From Candidatus Gastranaerophilales bacterium (GTDB taxonomy: Bacteria; Cyanobacteriota; Vampirovibrionia; Gastranaerophilales; Gastranaerophilaceae), in the NCBI GenBank assembly GCA_944324845.1, contig CALUXX010000006.1:1-64000 (forward strand): 64,000 nucleotides of DNA, written 5' to 3'. Below the pieces are notes generated by a model. That model was not told the DNA's origin. It worked only from the letters and a program-made list of their open reading frames with translations, and made no database searches. Positions 25,378 through 34,484 of this stretch are shown here, one piece after another; the first letter of the stretch is position 1, and each line of letters starts with the position of its first letter. Both the position numbers and the translations under genes were made by a program.

Positions 25378-27048
25378 TTAATTTTTTTCTGTTTTGATAG
25401 CGCTTTTGGAACGTAATTTTCTATGGTATGTTATTGCAAATCTATGAGCTTCATCTCTTATTCGTTGGATTAAAAATAGAGCACTTGATTCTCGTGGTAG
25501 TAGGATTGAATTTGAGTTATGAGGAAGGAAAACTTCTTCTTGTTGTTTTGCTAAACTTACAAAATCAATATCTGTTATTCCCATTTCTTCAACTATTTGC
25601 ATAACACTTGATAATTGACCTTTACCGCCGTCTATTATTATCAAATCAGGTTTTTCCCAGCCCTTTTCGCCTAGTCTTGAAAGTCGTCTTGTTAAAACTT
25701 CTTTCATTGAAAGAAAGTCATCAGGTTTTCCTTCTGTTGATTTGACTTTAAATTTTCGGTATTCAGATTTTTTGCTTAGACCGTTTATAAATGTTACCAT
25801 TGAGGCAACTGTATTTGTTCCCTGTATGTGCGAAATATCGTAACACTCCATTCTATAAGGGAAATTGTTTAGTTTTAATTTTTCTTTTAAATACGAGCCG
25901 ATATTATTAAAGTCTTCTCGTATTTTTGACATTTTAGAAAGTTTAGCGTTATCAAGTATAACTTTTGCATTTTTATCTGCAAGCATTTGTAATTCTTTGC
26001 CTTGGGTTGATTTGCCGTAACTGATTTTTACTTTTTTGCCTGAGATAATATTTAGCCATTCTTCATATAAGGCTTTTTCTCCGATGGCTTCAAGTTCATT
26101 TGATACTATTCTGTCCGGAAATTCAAGCGATAAGGTATTATAGTATTCTTTGAAAAATGTTGCAAAAAATTCTGTTTTATCGTTTTCTTCAACCTCGTAG
26201 GTGAAATCTTTTTTATCTATTAAACGTCCTTCTCTTATCATCATTATAACGATTGCTAAAATCCCTTCATCATATTGAAGTGAAATTACATCTTCGTTTA
26301 ATTTCGTATTTTCATATACAACTTTTTGTTTTTCAAGTGTCTTTTTTAAATCCAAGTAACTGTCGCGCAGGCGTGCTGCTTTTTCAAATTGTTCAGCGTC
26401 AGAATATTTTTGGATTTGTTCCATTAGTTGTTTCATTAATTCTGATTGCTTTCCTGACAGAAATAATTCTGCTTGATGAACTATTGCTTTATATTCTTGG
26501 CTTGTGACCATGTTTTGACATGGTGCCAAACATTTACCTATGTGGTAATAAAGACAAGGTCTTGTTTTAAATTTTGGGGTTTTGCATTGTTTGAGCGGGA
26601 AGATTTTCTTTAGAAAATCCAGCGTTGAGTGCATTGCTCTAATATCTGTATAAGGTCCGTAGTATTTCCCTTTTTCTTGGTTGATGTTTCTTTTGCGTAC
26701 TATTGAAATTCTTGGAAAATCTTCATTTGTTACTAAAAAGTATGGGTATTTTTTATCGTCTTTTAGTAAAATATTATATTTAGGTTTGTGTTTTTTTATA
26801 AGATGACTTTCAAGAATGAGAGCTTCAACTTCAGTGTTTGTTATTATGTATTCCAAATGATCAATTTGAGAAACCAAAACATTAACCTTAACACTATCGT
26901 GATGTTTTCGGTTAAAATATGACATTACCCTTCTTTTTAAAATTTTGGCTTTTCCTACGTATATAATTTCATTATCAGAATTGTAGTATATGTAGCAACC
27001 TGGTAGTGAAGGCAGTAATTTCAAGCTTTCTTTCAATTTGTCGTTCAT
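25378..27048 (-). CDS. uvrC: excinuclease ABC subunit C lacking the C-terminal HhH domain
   Basis: Nuclease of bacterial nucleotide excision repair that makes both cuts around a lesion. 556 residues. The GIY-YIG domain is at about 17-40 (GCYIYYNSDNEIIYVGKAK). The Cys-containing segment is near 145-180, the UVR motif near 200-230, and the RNase H-like 5'-incision domain includes ECYDISHIQGTNTVASMVTF and DLIIIDGGKGQLS. The protein stops just after FAITYHRKLRSK, where others continue into two helix-hairpin-helix motifs. The stop is followed at once by the convergent gene. It probably has a leaderless start. Confidence 0.93.
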   Translation of the reverse strand: MNDKLKESLKLLPSLPGCYIYYNSDNEIIYVGKAKILKRRVMSYFNRKHHDSVKVNVLVSQIDHLEYIITNTEVEALILESHLIKKHKPKYNILLKDDKKYPYFLVTNEDFPRISIVRKRNINQEKGKYYGPYTDIRAMHSTLDFLKKIFPLKQCKTPKFKTRPCLYYHIGKCLAPCQNMVTSQEYKAIVHQAELFLSGKQSELMKQLMEQIQKYSDAEQFEKAARLRDSYLDLKKTLEKQKVVYENTKLNEDVISLQYDEGILAIVIMMIREGRLIDKKDFTYEVEENDKTEFFATFFKEYYNTLSLEFPDRIVSNELEAIGEKALYEEWLNIISGKKVKISYGKSTQGKELQMLADKNAKVILDNAKLSKMSKIREDFNNIGSYLKEKLKLNNFPYRMECYDISHIQGTNTVASMVTFINGLSKKSEYRKFKVKSTEGKPDDFLSMKEVLTRRLSRLGEKGWEKPDLIIIDGGKGQLSSVMQIVEEMGITDIDFVSLAKQQEEVFLPHNSNSILLPRESSALFLIQRIRDEAHRFAITYHRKLRSKSAIKTEKN

Positions 27049-27054
27049 AATTGA

Positions 27055-27063
27055 ATTATATCA
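27055..27063 (-). promoter_or_regulatory. extended -10 promoter of uvrC, predicted leaderless
   Basis: The minus strand reads TGATATAAT (extended -10), then 6 nt, then the uvrC ATG. No good -35 and no Shine-Dalgarno are present. Confidence 0.55.
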
Positions 27064-27084
27064 TATTTGTTGTTGAATTTCTAA

Positions 27085-28791
27085 TTAGCAATCAAATATA
27101 TCAATAAATTTGCAACAATTAGCATCAAAAACTCCTTTATCTGTTATTTTTAGTTCCGGAATTACAGATAGAGAAAGAAAGGCTATTGTCATAAATGGAT
27201 CTTCTAATTTACAGCCGATTTTATGAACTTGTTTTCTTAGATTGTTATATTGTTCGAGGATTTCTTCAAATGATTTGTCTGATAATAGTCCTGCTATAGG
27301 AAGCGGTAGTTTTGCCAGAACTTCTCCATTGTTTACAACAACTTTCCCGCCTTGTGATTTGACAAGTTCTATTGCTGCCATCTCCATATCGGCATCATTT
27401 GTTCCTATTACAATCATGTTATGTGAATCGTGTGCTACGGTTGATGCTATTGCTCCGCTTTTTAGACCAAAACCTTTTACAAAACCTTTTCCGATATTGC
27501 CTGTTGCTCTGTGTCTTTCAAATACTGTAATTTTTAGAATGTCATCCTCAATATTTGATTCTGCATAGCCATCTACTATTTTTATTTTTGATTTTGTTGA
27601 TTTTGTTATTAGTGAACCTTCACTAATTTCTATCGCTCTTATGGTATCTGATTTTGCTTTGATTTTAAAATCTTCGTGTTCTATCCATTTTACATTGACT
27701 GAACCTCTTAGTTTTGGTGTTTCGTTCTCATCAATGTTAACTGTTAGTTTGCCTTCTTTGGCAACAAGTTTTCCGTCTTTGAATACCATTTGAGGTTTAA
27801 AGTCTTTAAGGTTGTTAAGAACTAACATGTTTGCTCTATAGCCAGGAGCGATTGCTCCAAGATTATTTAGGCCAAAATAGCAAGCGGTATTGAATGATGC
27901 TGCTTTTATGGCTGATATTGGATTTACTCCGCCTTCTACGCATTTACGAACCATATCGTTTATGTGTCCTTTTAGGTCGGTTGGGTGTCTGTCATCTGTT
28001 ACAAGAATACATCTGTTTGCATTGTTTTCCTTTAGAATTGGAATTAGTGCTTGCAAATCTTTTGCTGCTGAGCCTTCTCTTATCATTATGTGCATTCCAA
28101 GTCCTAATTTTTCTTCTGCTTCTGCAACATTTGTGCATTCGTGATCTGACATTACTCCTGAGGCTATATAGGCGCATAAATCTTTTCCAGTTAGGTTTGG
28201 AGCGTGTCCGTCAATTTTTTTATGATTGCTTTTCCCTAAAATCAGTTTTGACATTACGTCTTTGTCACAATTAAGAACTCCAGAATAATTCATCATTTCT
28301 GCAATTCCTAAAATTTCAGGTGAATCTATTAAAAATGATAAATCATAACTTGCTAAATCAAAACCTGAAGTTTCAAATTGTGTTGCAGGAACGCAAGATG
28401 GTAACATCATATATACTTGCAGCGGTAAATTTTTGCAAGCTTCGCGCATGAAACTTATTCCGTGCAGTCCAAAAACGTTGGAAATTTCGTGTGGGTCTGC
28501 AATTACTGTAACTGTACCTTCCGGAACTACTGCTTTGGCAAATTCTTTTGGCAGGCACATTGAACTTTCTATATGGACGTGTCCGTCTATGAATGATGGT
28601 GATAAATATTTCCCTGCTAAATCTATTTCTTTTATTCCTTCATAGTTTTGGGCAATTCCTGCTATCATTCCTTTATATATTGCAACATCAGTTAGGGTTA
28701 TTTTGTTATTAAATACATTTACTACATTGGCATTTTTTAATACTAAATCTGCTTTTTGTTCGCCTTTTGCTACTTTTATTAAATTTTCCAT
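27085..28791 (-). CDS. ade: adenine deaminase
   Basis: Converts adenine to hypoxanthine and ammonia in purine salvage. 568 residues, amidohydrolase superfamily. The metal site begins DGHVHIESS near residue 70. VIADPHEISNVFG, MMLPSCVPAT, SDHECT and LVTDDRHP are all ADE-type motifs, and the C-terminal half has VAHDSHNMIVIG. CTAGGAG precedes the ATG. It lies directly upstream of uvrC on the same strand, although uvrC appears to have its own promoter. Confidence 0.95.
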   Translation of the reverse strand: MENLIKVAKGEQKADLVLKNANVVNVFNNKITLTDVAIYKGMIAGIAQNYEGIKEIDLAGKYLSPSFIDGHVHIESSMCLPKEFAKAVVPEGTVTVIADPHEISNVFGLHGISFMREACKNLPLQVYMMLPSCVPATQFETSGFDLASYDLSFLIDSPEILGIAEMMNYSGVLNCDKDVMSKLILGKSNHKKIDGHAPNLTGKDLCAYIASGVMSDHECTNVAEAEEKLGLGMHIMIREGSAAKDLQALIPILKENNANRCILVTDDRHPTDLKGHINDMVRKCVEGGVNPISAIKAASFNTACYFGLNNLGAIAPGYRANMLVLNNLKDFKPQMVFKDGKLVAKEGKLTVNIDENETPKLRGSVNVKWIEHEDFKIKAKSDTIRAIEISEGSLITKSTKSKIKIVDGYAESNIEDDILKITVFERHRATGNIGKGFVKGFGLKSGAIASTVAHDSHNMIVIGTNDADMEMAAIELVKSQGGKVVVNNGEVLAKLPLPIAGLLSDKSFEEILEQYNNLRKQVHKIGCKLEDPFMTIAFLSLSVIPELKITDKGVFDANCCKFIDIFDC

Positions 28792-28864
28792 AATTCTCCT
28801 AGTTTTTTGTTTTATATTACTATAGCATAAATTCCTATAGGGTAGTTAAATATATTGTTATTTA

Positions 28865-28873
28865 TGTTAAAAT
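28865..28873 (+). promoter_or_regulatory. extended -10 promoter of the AI-2E family gene
   Basis: TGTTAAAAT forms an extended -10. AAGGGGAG and the ATG at 28908 follow. Confidence 0.45.
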
Positions 28874-28907
28874 ACATTGTTGTAATTTTAATTTAAGGGG
28901 AGTTTTT

Positions 28908-29990
28908 ATGTTTAATAATTTGGTTAACAAATATGTTACTGGCAGAAATATCATGTTTATTGTCGTCGCATTGATATTTTTTATTTTGGTTACTAAAATG
29001 CAAGATGTTGCAATAATGTTTTTTGCTTCTTTTGTTATTGCTTGTTCGCTTAATCCGTTAGTCGATAAGTTATCTGTTAAAATGAAAAGACCTGTTGCTT
29101 CAGGACTTATTTTGGGGGGAGTTATATTATTAATATTACTTATTTTTATTCCGTTAATAGTTATGGCGGGTCATGAAATAAAATCGTTTGCGATTTCTTT
29201 TCCTCAATATTTGGAAAATATTGAAAGTTTTATTGATAAAACGCCTTTTATAAATAAGTCTAATATCGCTAAAATTGATGTTGCTAATTTAGTTTCTTCG
29301 GCTTCCGGATTTGCTTCTAATTTTGTAAATGAAATTGTTGGTGTTGGTAAAAATTTGGGTTCTGCTTTTATTTACCTTTTAGCTTCTTTAATTATGATTT
29401 ATTATTTTATGGCGGATAAAGAAATTATTGAAAAAACTTATGTTCATTTGTTCCCTGTTCCAATGAGAGAAAAAGCAAAATCTGTTTTGGAAATTATTTC
29501 AAAAAAAATTGGTGGATATGTTTTGGGACAGCTTGTTGCTATGGCTGGTGTCGGAATTGTTATGACAATCGGGTTATTAATTTTAGGTGTTGATTATGCT
29601 GTTTTACTTGGGTTTATTACGGCAATTCTTGATATTGTTCCTGTTGTGGGACCCGGGCTTGCGCTTGTGATTTGTCTTATTGCTGCTTATAAGTTAGGTC
29701 CTGTTGTATTAATTCTTGTAGCTGTTGTTTTTGCGATTGCACAGTTGGTGGAAAATAATTTTGTAAAACCTTATGTCTTTGGAAAATTACTTGATATTCA
29801 CCCTGTTATTATTTATCTGTTTTTATTTATTACCGCTAAATATATGGGGGTTATTGGAGTAATTTTTGCACCCGCAATCGCAGCTACTGTTTGTGTATTG
29901 ATTGAAGAATTATATATGAAAAACCTTGATAATGACGCTTCGGTTATAGTTGTAGAAGATTCAAGTTTAAATAATAGTCAAGATATTTAA
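28908..29990 (+). CDS. AI-2E family transporter (PerM/YhhT-like permease)
   Basis: 360-residue membrane protein. Paired helices occupy the first 85 residues, a soluble section runs from about 90 to 145, and four or five more helices follow. The family stretch GFITAILDIVPVVGPGLALV and the late HPVIIYLFLFITAKYMGVIGVIFAPAIA are diagnostic. Some members export the signal AI-2 and others move Na+ and H+; the substrate here is unknown. A single gene closed by a strong terminator. Confidence 0.9.
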   Translation: MFNNLVNKYVTGRNIMFIVVALIFFILVTKMQDVAIMFFASFVIACSLNPLVDKLSVKMKRPVASGLILGGVILLILLIFIPLIVMAGHEIKSFAISFPQYLENIESFIDKTPFINKSNIAKIDVANLVSSASGFASNFVNEIVGVGKNLGSAFIYLLASLIMIYYFMADKEIIEKTYVHLFPVPMREKAKSVLEIISKKIGGYVLGQLVAMAGVGIVMTIGLLILGVDYAVLLGFITAILDIVPVVGPGLALVICLIAAYKLGPVVLILVAVVFAIAQLVENNFVKPYVFGKLLDIHPVIIYLFLFITAKYMGVIGVIFAPAIAATVCVLIEELYMKNLDNDASVIVVEDSSLNNSQDI

Positions 29991-29992
29991 AA

Positions 29993-30033
29993 AAAAAAGT
30001 GGCTCTTGAATTTTTCAAGAGCCACCTTTTTTT
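29993..30033. terminator. bidirectional terminator between the AI-2E and hydA genes
   Basis: AAGTGGCTCTTGAA pairs with TTCAAGAGCCACCTT around a short T-rich loop. Runs of A and T flank it on both sides, and it serves the convergent genes. Confidence 0.88.
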
Positions 30034-30041
30034 ATGTTAGT

Positions 30042-31802
30042 TTATTCTTCTTTTTCACCAATACTTATATAACAATCTTTTCGTTTATTTGAATATGTTG
30101 TATGTAGTAGTTCGTGAGCTTTATGTGAATTTGGATATTCAAGATGTTTTTCATAAAGTTCTTTTATCTCTGGGTTTTCGTGAGATTTTCTATATTGACC
30201 TTTTTCATCATCGTCATATAAGCCTTGTGCTCTTTGTTCTCTGATAATCGGTTCATTACAACTTATTGGTTGTCCGCCGCCGTTTATACATCCGCCAGGA
30301 CATGCCATTACTTCTAACATTTGGTAATCGGCTTTTCCTTCCTTGATTTCTTTAATACATTTTTCTGCTTCTTTTAAGGTGTTTACAATTTTTATTTTTA
30401 ATTTTTTACCTTTTAAATCAAGTTCAACTGTTTTTGTTCTATCAAGTCCTCGCATTGGTTTTATTACAAGGTCTTTTAATTCTTCGCCTGTTACAAGTTC
30501 GTAGGCTGTTCTAACTGCAGCTTCCGCGACTCCGCCTGAAACCCCGAAAATTGTTCCTGCACCCGTATATTTTCCAAATGGAGAATCAGCTTTTTCTCCT
30601 ACTATTTTTTTGAAATTTAGACCTGCTGTATTTAACATTTTACCCAGTTCTTGTGTTGTTAATACATAATCTATATCGTATGTTCCGTCTGCTCTTTTAA
30701 ATTCTTCTCTTAATGCTTCTGCTTTTTTCGCGGTACAAGGCATTACTGATACACTTACAAGATTTTCTGAAGTGTAGCCTTCATAGTATTTGGGTACAAA
30801 TTCCTTAATTATTGATCCCATCATCGCTTGTGGTGATTTACAGCTTGATAGATGATTTAGCATATCAGGATGTTTAAGCTCCAAAAATCTTACCCAAGCT
30901 GGGCAACAAGATGTAAATAATGGTAGATTTTCACCTTTTTCAAGTCTTGAGATAAATTCTGTCGCTTCTTCCATTATGGTTAAATCTGCTGAAAAATTTG
31001 TATCAAATACTAAGTCAAATCCAATATATCTTAGTGCTGTATATAATTTATCGGTTAAATTGGTTCCCGCCTCTAATCCAAGCATTTCTCCTATTGCAAC
31101 CCTCACTGATGGTGCAAATTGTACTACTACTTTTGTATTTGGGTTGTGAAGTTCTCTCCATACTTGTTCTACTTGTGATTTTATTGTAATTGCTCCTACA
31201 GGACAGATTGCCGCACATTGTCCGCAGTTTACACATTCTGTATGTGCTATCGGTTTGCCTGCCATTGGTTGGGCTATTGTTTGGCTTCCTCTATTGGCAA
31301 AGCCTAATACTTCTAAGCCTTGATATTCTTCACATGCTCTTACGCAGGCTCCGCATAATACACATTTGTTTTCATCTCGCACAATCGCAGGGGATGATTT
31401 GTCTATTGGTATTTTTACTTCTCTTGTTAAGTATTTGCCTGTAGGTTGAACATCGTATTCAAGTGCGTATTTCTGAAGTTCACAATTCCCTGATTTTTCG
31501 CAGGCTGTACATTCTCTATCGTGGTTTGCGATTAGTAATTCAAGGATTGTTTTTCTTATTTTTCTTATTTTTTCTGTATGTGTTTTTATTACAAGTCCGT
31601 CTTTTGGCGGCATATTGCAGGCTGCTTGCAAGCCTTTTCCTTCAACTTCTACAAGACACATTCTGCATGCGCCAAAATCTTTTATCAGGTCTTTTCTGTA
31701 ACATAATGTTGGTACATTAAAACCATGATTTCTTATTACTTCTAAAACGTTTGTCTCGTCTGTATATTCGCAAACTCTACCATTTATAATTATTTTACCC
31801 AT
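30042..31802 (-). CDS. hydA: [FeFe] hydrogenase catalytic subunit, HydA of the HydABC type
   Basis: Evolves H2 in the cytoplasm. 586 residues from the ATG at 31802, which follows GAGGAC; a TTG five codons earlier would overlap that site. The domains in order are: a 2Fe-2S ferredoxin (CRMCLVEVEGKG), the His-Cys cluster (HDRECTACEKSGNC), two 4Fe-4S (CVLCGACVRAC, CVNCGQCAAICP), and the H-cluster motifs TSCCPAW, MPCTAKKAE and MACPGGCINGGG. A small-subunit C-terminal domain follows. All active-site cysteines are present. With the two upstream genes it fits the trimeric NADH/ferredoxin-linked bifurcating type. No maturase genes (hydE, hydF, hydG) are in the window. Confidence 0.94.
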   Translation of the reverse strand: MGKIIINGRVCEYTDETNVLEVIRNHGFNVPTLCYRKDLIKDFGACRMCLVEVEGKGLQAACNMPPKDGLVIKTHTEKIRKIRKTILELLIANHDRECTACEKSGNCELQKYALEYDVQPTGKYLTREVKIPIDKSSPAIVRDENKCVLCGACVRACEEYQGLEVLGFANRGSQTIAQPMAGKPIAHTECVNCGQCAAICPVGAITIKSQVEQVWRELHNPNTKVVVQFAPSVRVAIGEMLGLEAGTNLTDKLYTALRYIGFDLVFDTNFSADLTIMEEATEFISRLEKGENLPLFTSCCPAWVRFLELKHPDMLNHLSSCKSPQAMMGSIIKEFVPKYYEGYTSENLVSVSVMPCTAKKAEALREEFKRADGTYDIDYVLTTQELGKMLNTAGLNFKKIVGEKADSPFGKYTGAGTIFGVSGGVAEAAVRTAYELVTGEELKDLVIKPMRGLDRTKTVELDLKGKKLKIKIVNTLKEAEKCIKEIKEGKADYQMLEVMACPGGCINGGGQPISCNEPIIREQRAQGLYDDDEKGQYRKSHENPEIKELYEKHLEYPNSHKAHELLHTTYSNKRKDCYISIGEKEE

Positions 31803-31819
31803 ATTTATTGTCCTCAATT

Positions 31820-33679
31820 TTACGATAATTCTATTGCATTAAATGCACATCCGTTCATACATGCACCACATTTTATACATTTGTTCTGGTCAATTTTGAA
31901 TGGTGATTTTATTACACCATCAATAGCTCCTACAGGACAATTTCTTGAACATTTTGAACATCCCTTGCATTTTTCAGGGTTTATTGTGTATGTTTTTAGT
32001 GCTGTGCATACTCCTGCCGGACATTTTTTATCTCTAATATGTGCTATATATTCATCTCTGAAATATTTTAATGTAGATAATACAGGGTTTGGTGCTGATT
32101 TGCCGAGTCCGCATAATGAACTTTCTTTGACTACTTCTGCAAGCTCTTCTAATGTGTCCAAATCTTCCATTGTACCTTTGCCTTCGACAATTTTATTTAA
32201 TATTGCCAACATATTTTTGGTACCTTCTCTACAAGGTGTACATTTTCCGCAACTTTCGTGCTGGGTGAAGTTCATAAAAAATCTTGCAACTTCTACGATA
32301 CAAGTGTCCTCATTCATTACGACAAGTCCGCCTGAACCTACCATTGCACCTTCTTTTTTCAGCATATCGTAATCCATTGGCATATCAAGATGTTTTTCTG
32401 TTAAGCACCCGCCTGATGGACCACCTAATTGTACGGCTTTGAATTTCTTTCCGTTTCTTATTCCGCCGCCAATGTCAAATATTATTTCGCGTAATGTTGT
32501 ATTCATTGGGATTTCTATAAGTCCGTTATTATTAACTTCTCCTGTTAAGGCAAAGGTTTTTGTTCCTTTTGAAGTTTCTGTTCCCATAGAATTAAACCAT
32601 TCTGAGCCGTTTAATATTATTAATGGAACATTGGCAAAGGTTTCTACGTTATTTAATAAGGTCGGACGTTTAAATAAACCTTTTTCTGCCATGTGAATGT
32701 TTTTAGGACGTGGCATTCCTCTTTCACCTTCAATAGATGCAATCAGGGCTGAAGATTCTCCGCAAACAAATGCGCCTGCTCCTTCTTTGATGTGAATTTT
32801 AAATGAAAAGTCTGTTCCCATTATATTATCACCCAAGAAGTTTCTTTCCGTTGCATCTTTGATTGCGTGTTTTAATCTCTCAATCGCAAGAGGATATTCT
32901 GCTCTTACATATATATAGCCTTCATCTGCTCCTATTGCAAATGCTGCGATTGCCATTCCCTCTAAAAGTTTATGTGGATCATCCTCCATAACACTTCTAT
33001 CCATAAATGCTCCGGGATCACCTTCATCTCCGTTGCATATTACATAAGATTTTCCACCTTTATATCGTGCTACTGAACGCCATTTTCTTCCTGTTGGAAA
33101 ACCGCCGCCACCACGACCTCTTAGGCCTGATTTTTCTATTTCATCAATAACTTTGTCAGGTTCATTTTCCGTTAGGACTTTTGCTAATGCTTCGTATGCT
33201 CTTACTGATAATGCTTCTTCTAAGCTCTCAGGGTTTATTTTTCCGCAGTTTGCCAGTGCGGCTCTGGTTTGTTTTGCGTAAAAATTGATATCTTCTGTAT
33301 GTAGTGCTTTTTTCCCTGTTGCAGGATCTTCATATAATAATCGCTCAACCGGTTTGCCGTTTAAGATGTGTGAATTAAAGATTTCTTCAACATCTTCAAC
33401 TTTTACTTTTACATAGGTTGTGTTTAAATCAGGTATTGCCACAAGTACACCTTGTTCACAAAATCCGTGACAACCTGTAGGTACTGTTGTTATTTTATCT
33501 TTGTCTGTCATCGTGGAAACAGAAGCGCCTAATTGTTTGAATTTTTCTATAACTTCATTTGCGCCGCAAGCTAAACAACCTGTTCCCGCACAGACAAGAA
33601 CTCTTAAACCTTGACTTTTTACGTATTCAATAGCTTTTTCTTGTTCTTTTTTTATATTAATTCCTAATGTTTTCATCAT
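31820..33679 (-). CDS. hydB: HydB, NuoF-like flavoprotein subunit of [FeFe] hydrogenase
   Basis: 619 residues. The N-terminal thioredoxin-like 2Fe-2S domain has CAGTGCLACGANEV and a second Cys pair further on. The NuoF-like core binds FMN and NADH (GRGGGGFPTGRKW, GDEGDPGAFMDRS). An SLBB section and the 4Fe-4S motif SCGKCTPCREG follow. Two extra 4Fe-4S clusters end the chain (CKGCSKCSRNCPVGAI, CIKCGACMNGC). In known HydABC this subunit is where electrons from NADH and ferredoxin meet. It sits 17 nt before hydA and 2 nt after hydC. Confidence 0.94.
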   Translation of the reverse strand: MMKTLGINIKKEQEKAIEYVKSQGLRVLVCAGTGCLACGANEVIEKFKQLGASVSTMTDKDKITTVPTGCHGFCEQGVLVAIPDLNTTYVKVKVEDVEEIFNSHILNGKPVERLLYEDPATGKKALHTEDINFYAKQTRAALANCGKINPESLEEALSVRAYEALAKVLTENEPDKVIDEIEKSGLRGRGGGGFPTGRKWRSVARYKGGKSYVICNGDEGDPGAFMDRSVMEDDPHKLLEGMAIAAFAIGADEGYIYVRAEYPLAIERLKHAIKDATERNFLGDNIMGTDFSFKIHIKEGAGAFVCGESSALIASIEGERGMPRPKNIHMAEKGLFKRPTLLNNVETFANVPLIILNGSEWFNSMGTETSKGTKTFALTGEVNNNGLIEIPMNTTLREIIFDIGGGIRNGKKFKAVQLGGPSGGCLTEKHLDMPMDYDMLKKEGAMVGSGGLVVMNEDTCIVEVARFFMNFTQHESCGKCTPCREGTKNMLAILNKIVEGKGTMEDLDTLEELAEVVKESSLCGLGKSAPNPVLSTLKYFRDEYIAHIRDKKCPAGVCTALKTYTINPEKCKGCSKCSRNCPVGAIDGVIKSPFKIDQNKCIKCGACMNGCAFNAIELS

Positions 33680-33681
33680 CT

Positions 33682-34176
33682 TTATTCTCTTTCATCCTTA
33701 ATTAGCGTATCTATAATCAGTGTGATTGCTTCAGGCGTCATTTTTGCATGAACCTTTCCGTTTATAACTACTGCCGGTGCAAGTGCACAAGCTCCTAAAC
33801 AATTTACTATCTCCAGTGAAAATAAGCCATCAGGTGTTGTGTATTTCCCGGTGTCTAGTTTTAACTTCTCTTTTATTGCCGTTAGGACTGCTGATGAACC
33901 TCTTACATGACAAGCTGTTCCATCACATACTTTTATTTCATATTTGCCTTTCGGCTCTAATGAAAATTGAGAATAAAATGTTGCAACTCCATATACTGTT
34001 GCCGGTGATAAGCCCTCTATATGTTCGCCAATATAAGTTATTGCATCTTCAGGTAAAAAGTTGTATATGCCTTGAACCTTTTGAAGTATTGCTATTAATG
34101 ATGATTTTTCATAATTATAGCATTGCAAAATTTCATTGATTTTGTCGAAATCAATTTTTACTGTACAATTTGTCAT
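33682..34176 (-). CDS. hydC: HydC, NuoE-like subunit of [FeFe] hydrogenase
   Basis: 164 residues of the 24-kDa NuoE family with one 2Fe-2S cluster, liganded by CDGTACHVRG and CLGACALAP. The helical N-terminal half includes GIYNFLPEDAITYIGEHI. GAGGTAGTT precedes the ATG. It is the first gene of the hydCBA operon. Confidence 0.94.
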   Translation of the reverse strand: MTNCTVKIDFDKINEILQCYNYEKSSLIAILQKVQGIYNFLPEDAITYIGEHIEGLSPATVYGVATFYSQFSLEPKGKYEIKVCDGTACHVRGSSAVLTAIKEKLKLDTGKYTTPDGLFSLEIVNCLGACALAPAVVINGKVHAKMTPEAITLIIDTLIKDERE

Positions 34177-34294
34177 AACTACCTCGTATCAATAATAAAC
34201 ACAATATTATTTTCTATATAAAACTTATCTTTGTCAAGTTAAATGCTATATTTATCGGGTATTCTATGGAGATTTTTGTAAAAATAAGAAATAA

Positions 34295-34323
34295 AAAAAC
34301 GAGGTAAAACCTTACCTCGTTTT
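34295..34323. terminator. terminator after the OadG/permease/small-peptide unit
   Basis: AAACGAGGTAA pairs with TTACCTCGTTT around a 4-nt loop, flanked by A and T runs. It is 12 nt after the stop of the 44-residue protein on the minus strand. Confidence 0.8.
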
Positions 34324-34334
34324 AAGTTATTATT

Positions 34335-34469
34335 TTAATGAACAAAATGAGCTACAATTGTTAGTACTATTGTTGTTACTATTGCAAAAATAATTGCACT
34401 CAATGCTCCTGTTCCCGAAGTTTGTTTATATACATTCTTCGAGTTATCTTCTATTTCATTATTTTCCAT
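34335..34469 (-). CDS. 44-residue single-span membrane peptide
   Basis: Small gene read directly from the minus strand. The N-terminal half is polar and acidic (MENNEIEDNSKN). The second half is one hydrophobic helix (ALSAIIFAIVTTIVLTIVAH). GGAG lies 13 nt upstream of the ATG. It begins 15 nt after the stop of the ion permease and is followed by a terminator, so it is the last gene of that operon. No family is recognised. Position and size suggest an accessory subunit of the permease. Confidence 0.6.
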   Translation of the reverse strand: MENNEIEDNSKNVYKQTSGTGALSAIIFAIVTTIVLTIVAHFVH

Positions 34470-34484
34470 TGATAAATCATTCTC

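Noticed and set aside
27890-28274. Long open frames on the plus strand opposite adenine deaminase
   Set aside because: They are antisense shadows of a well-supported gene and lack ribosome sites and recognisable motifs.
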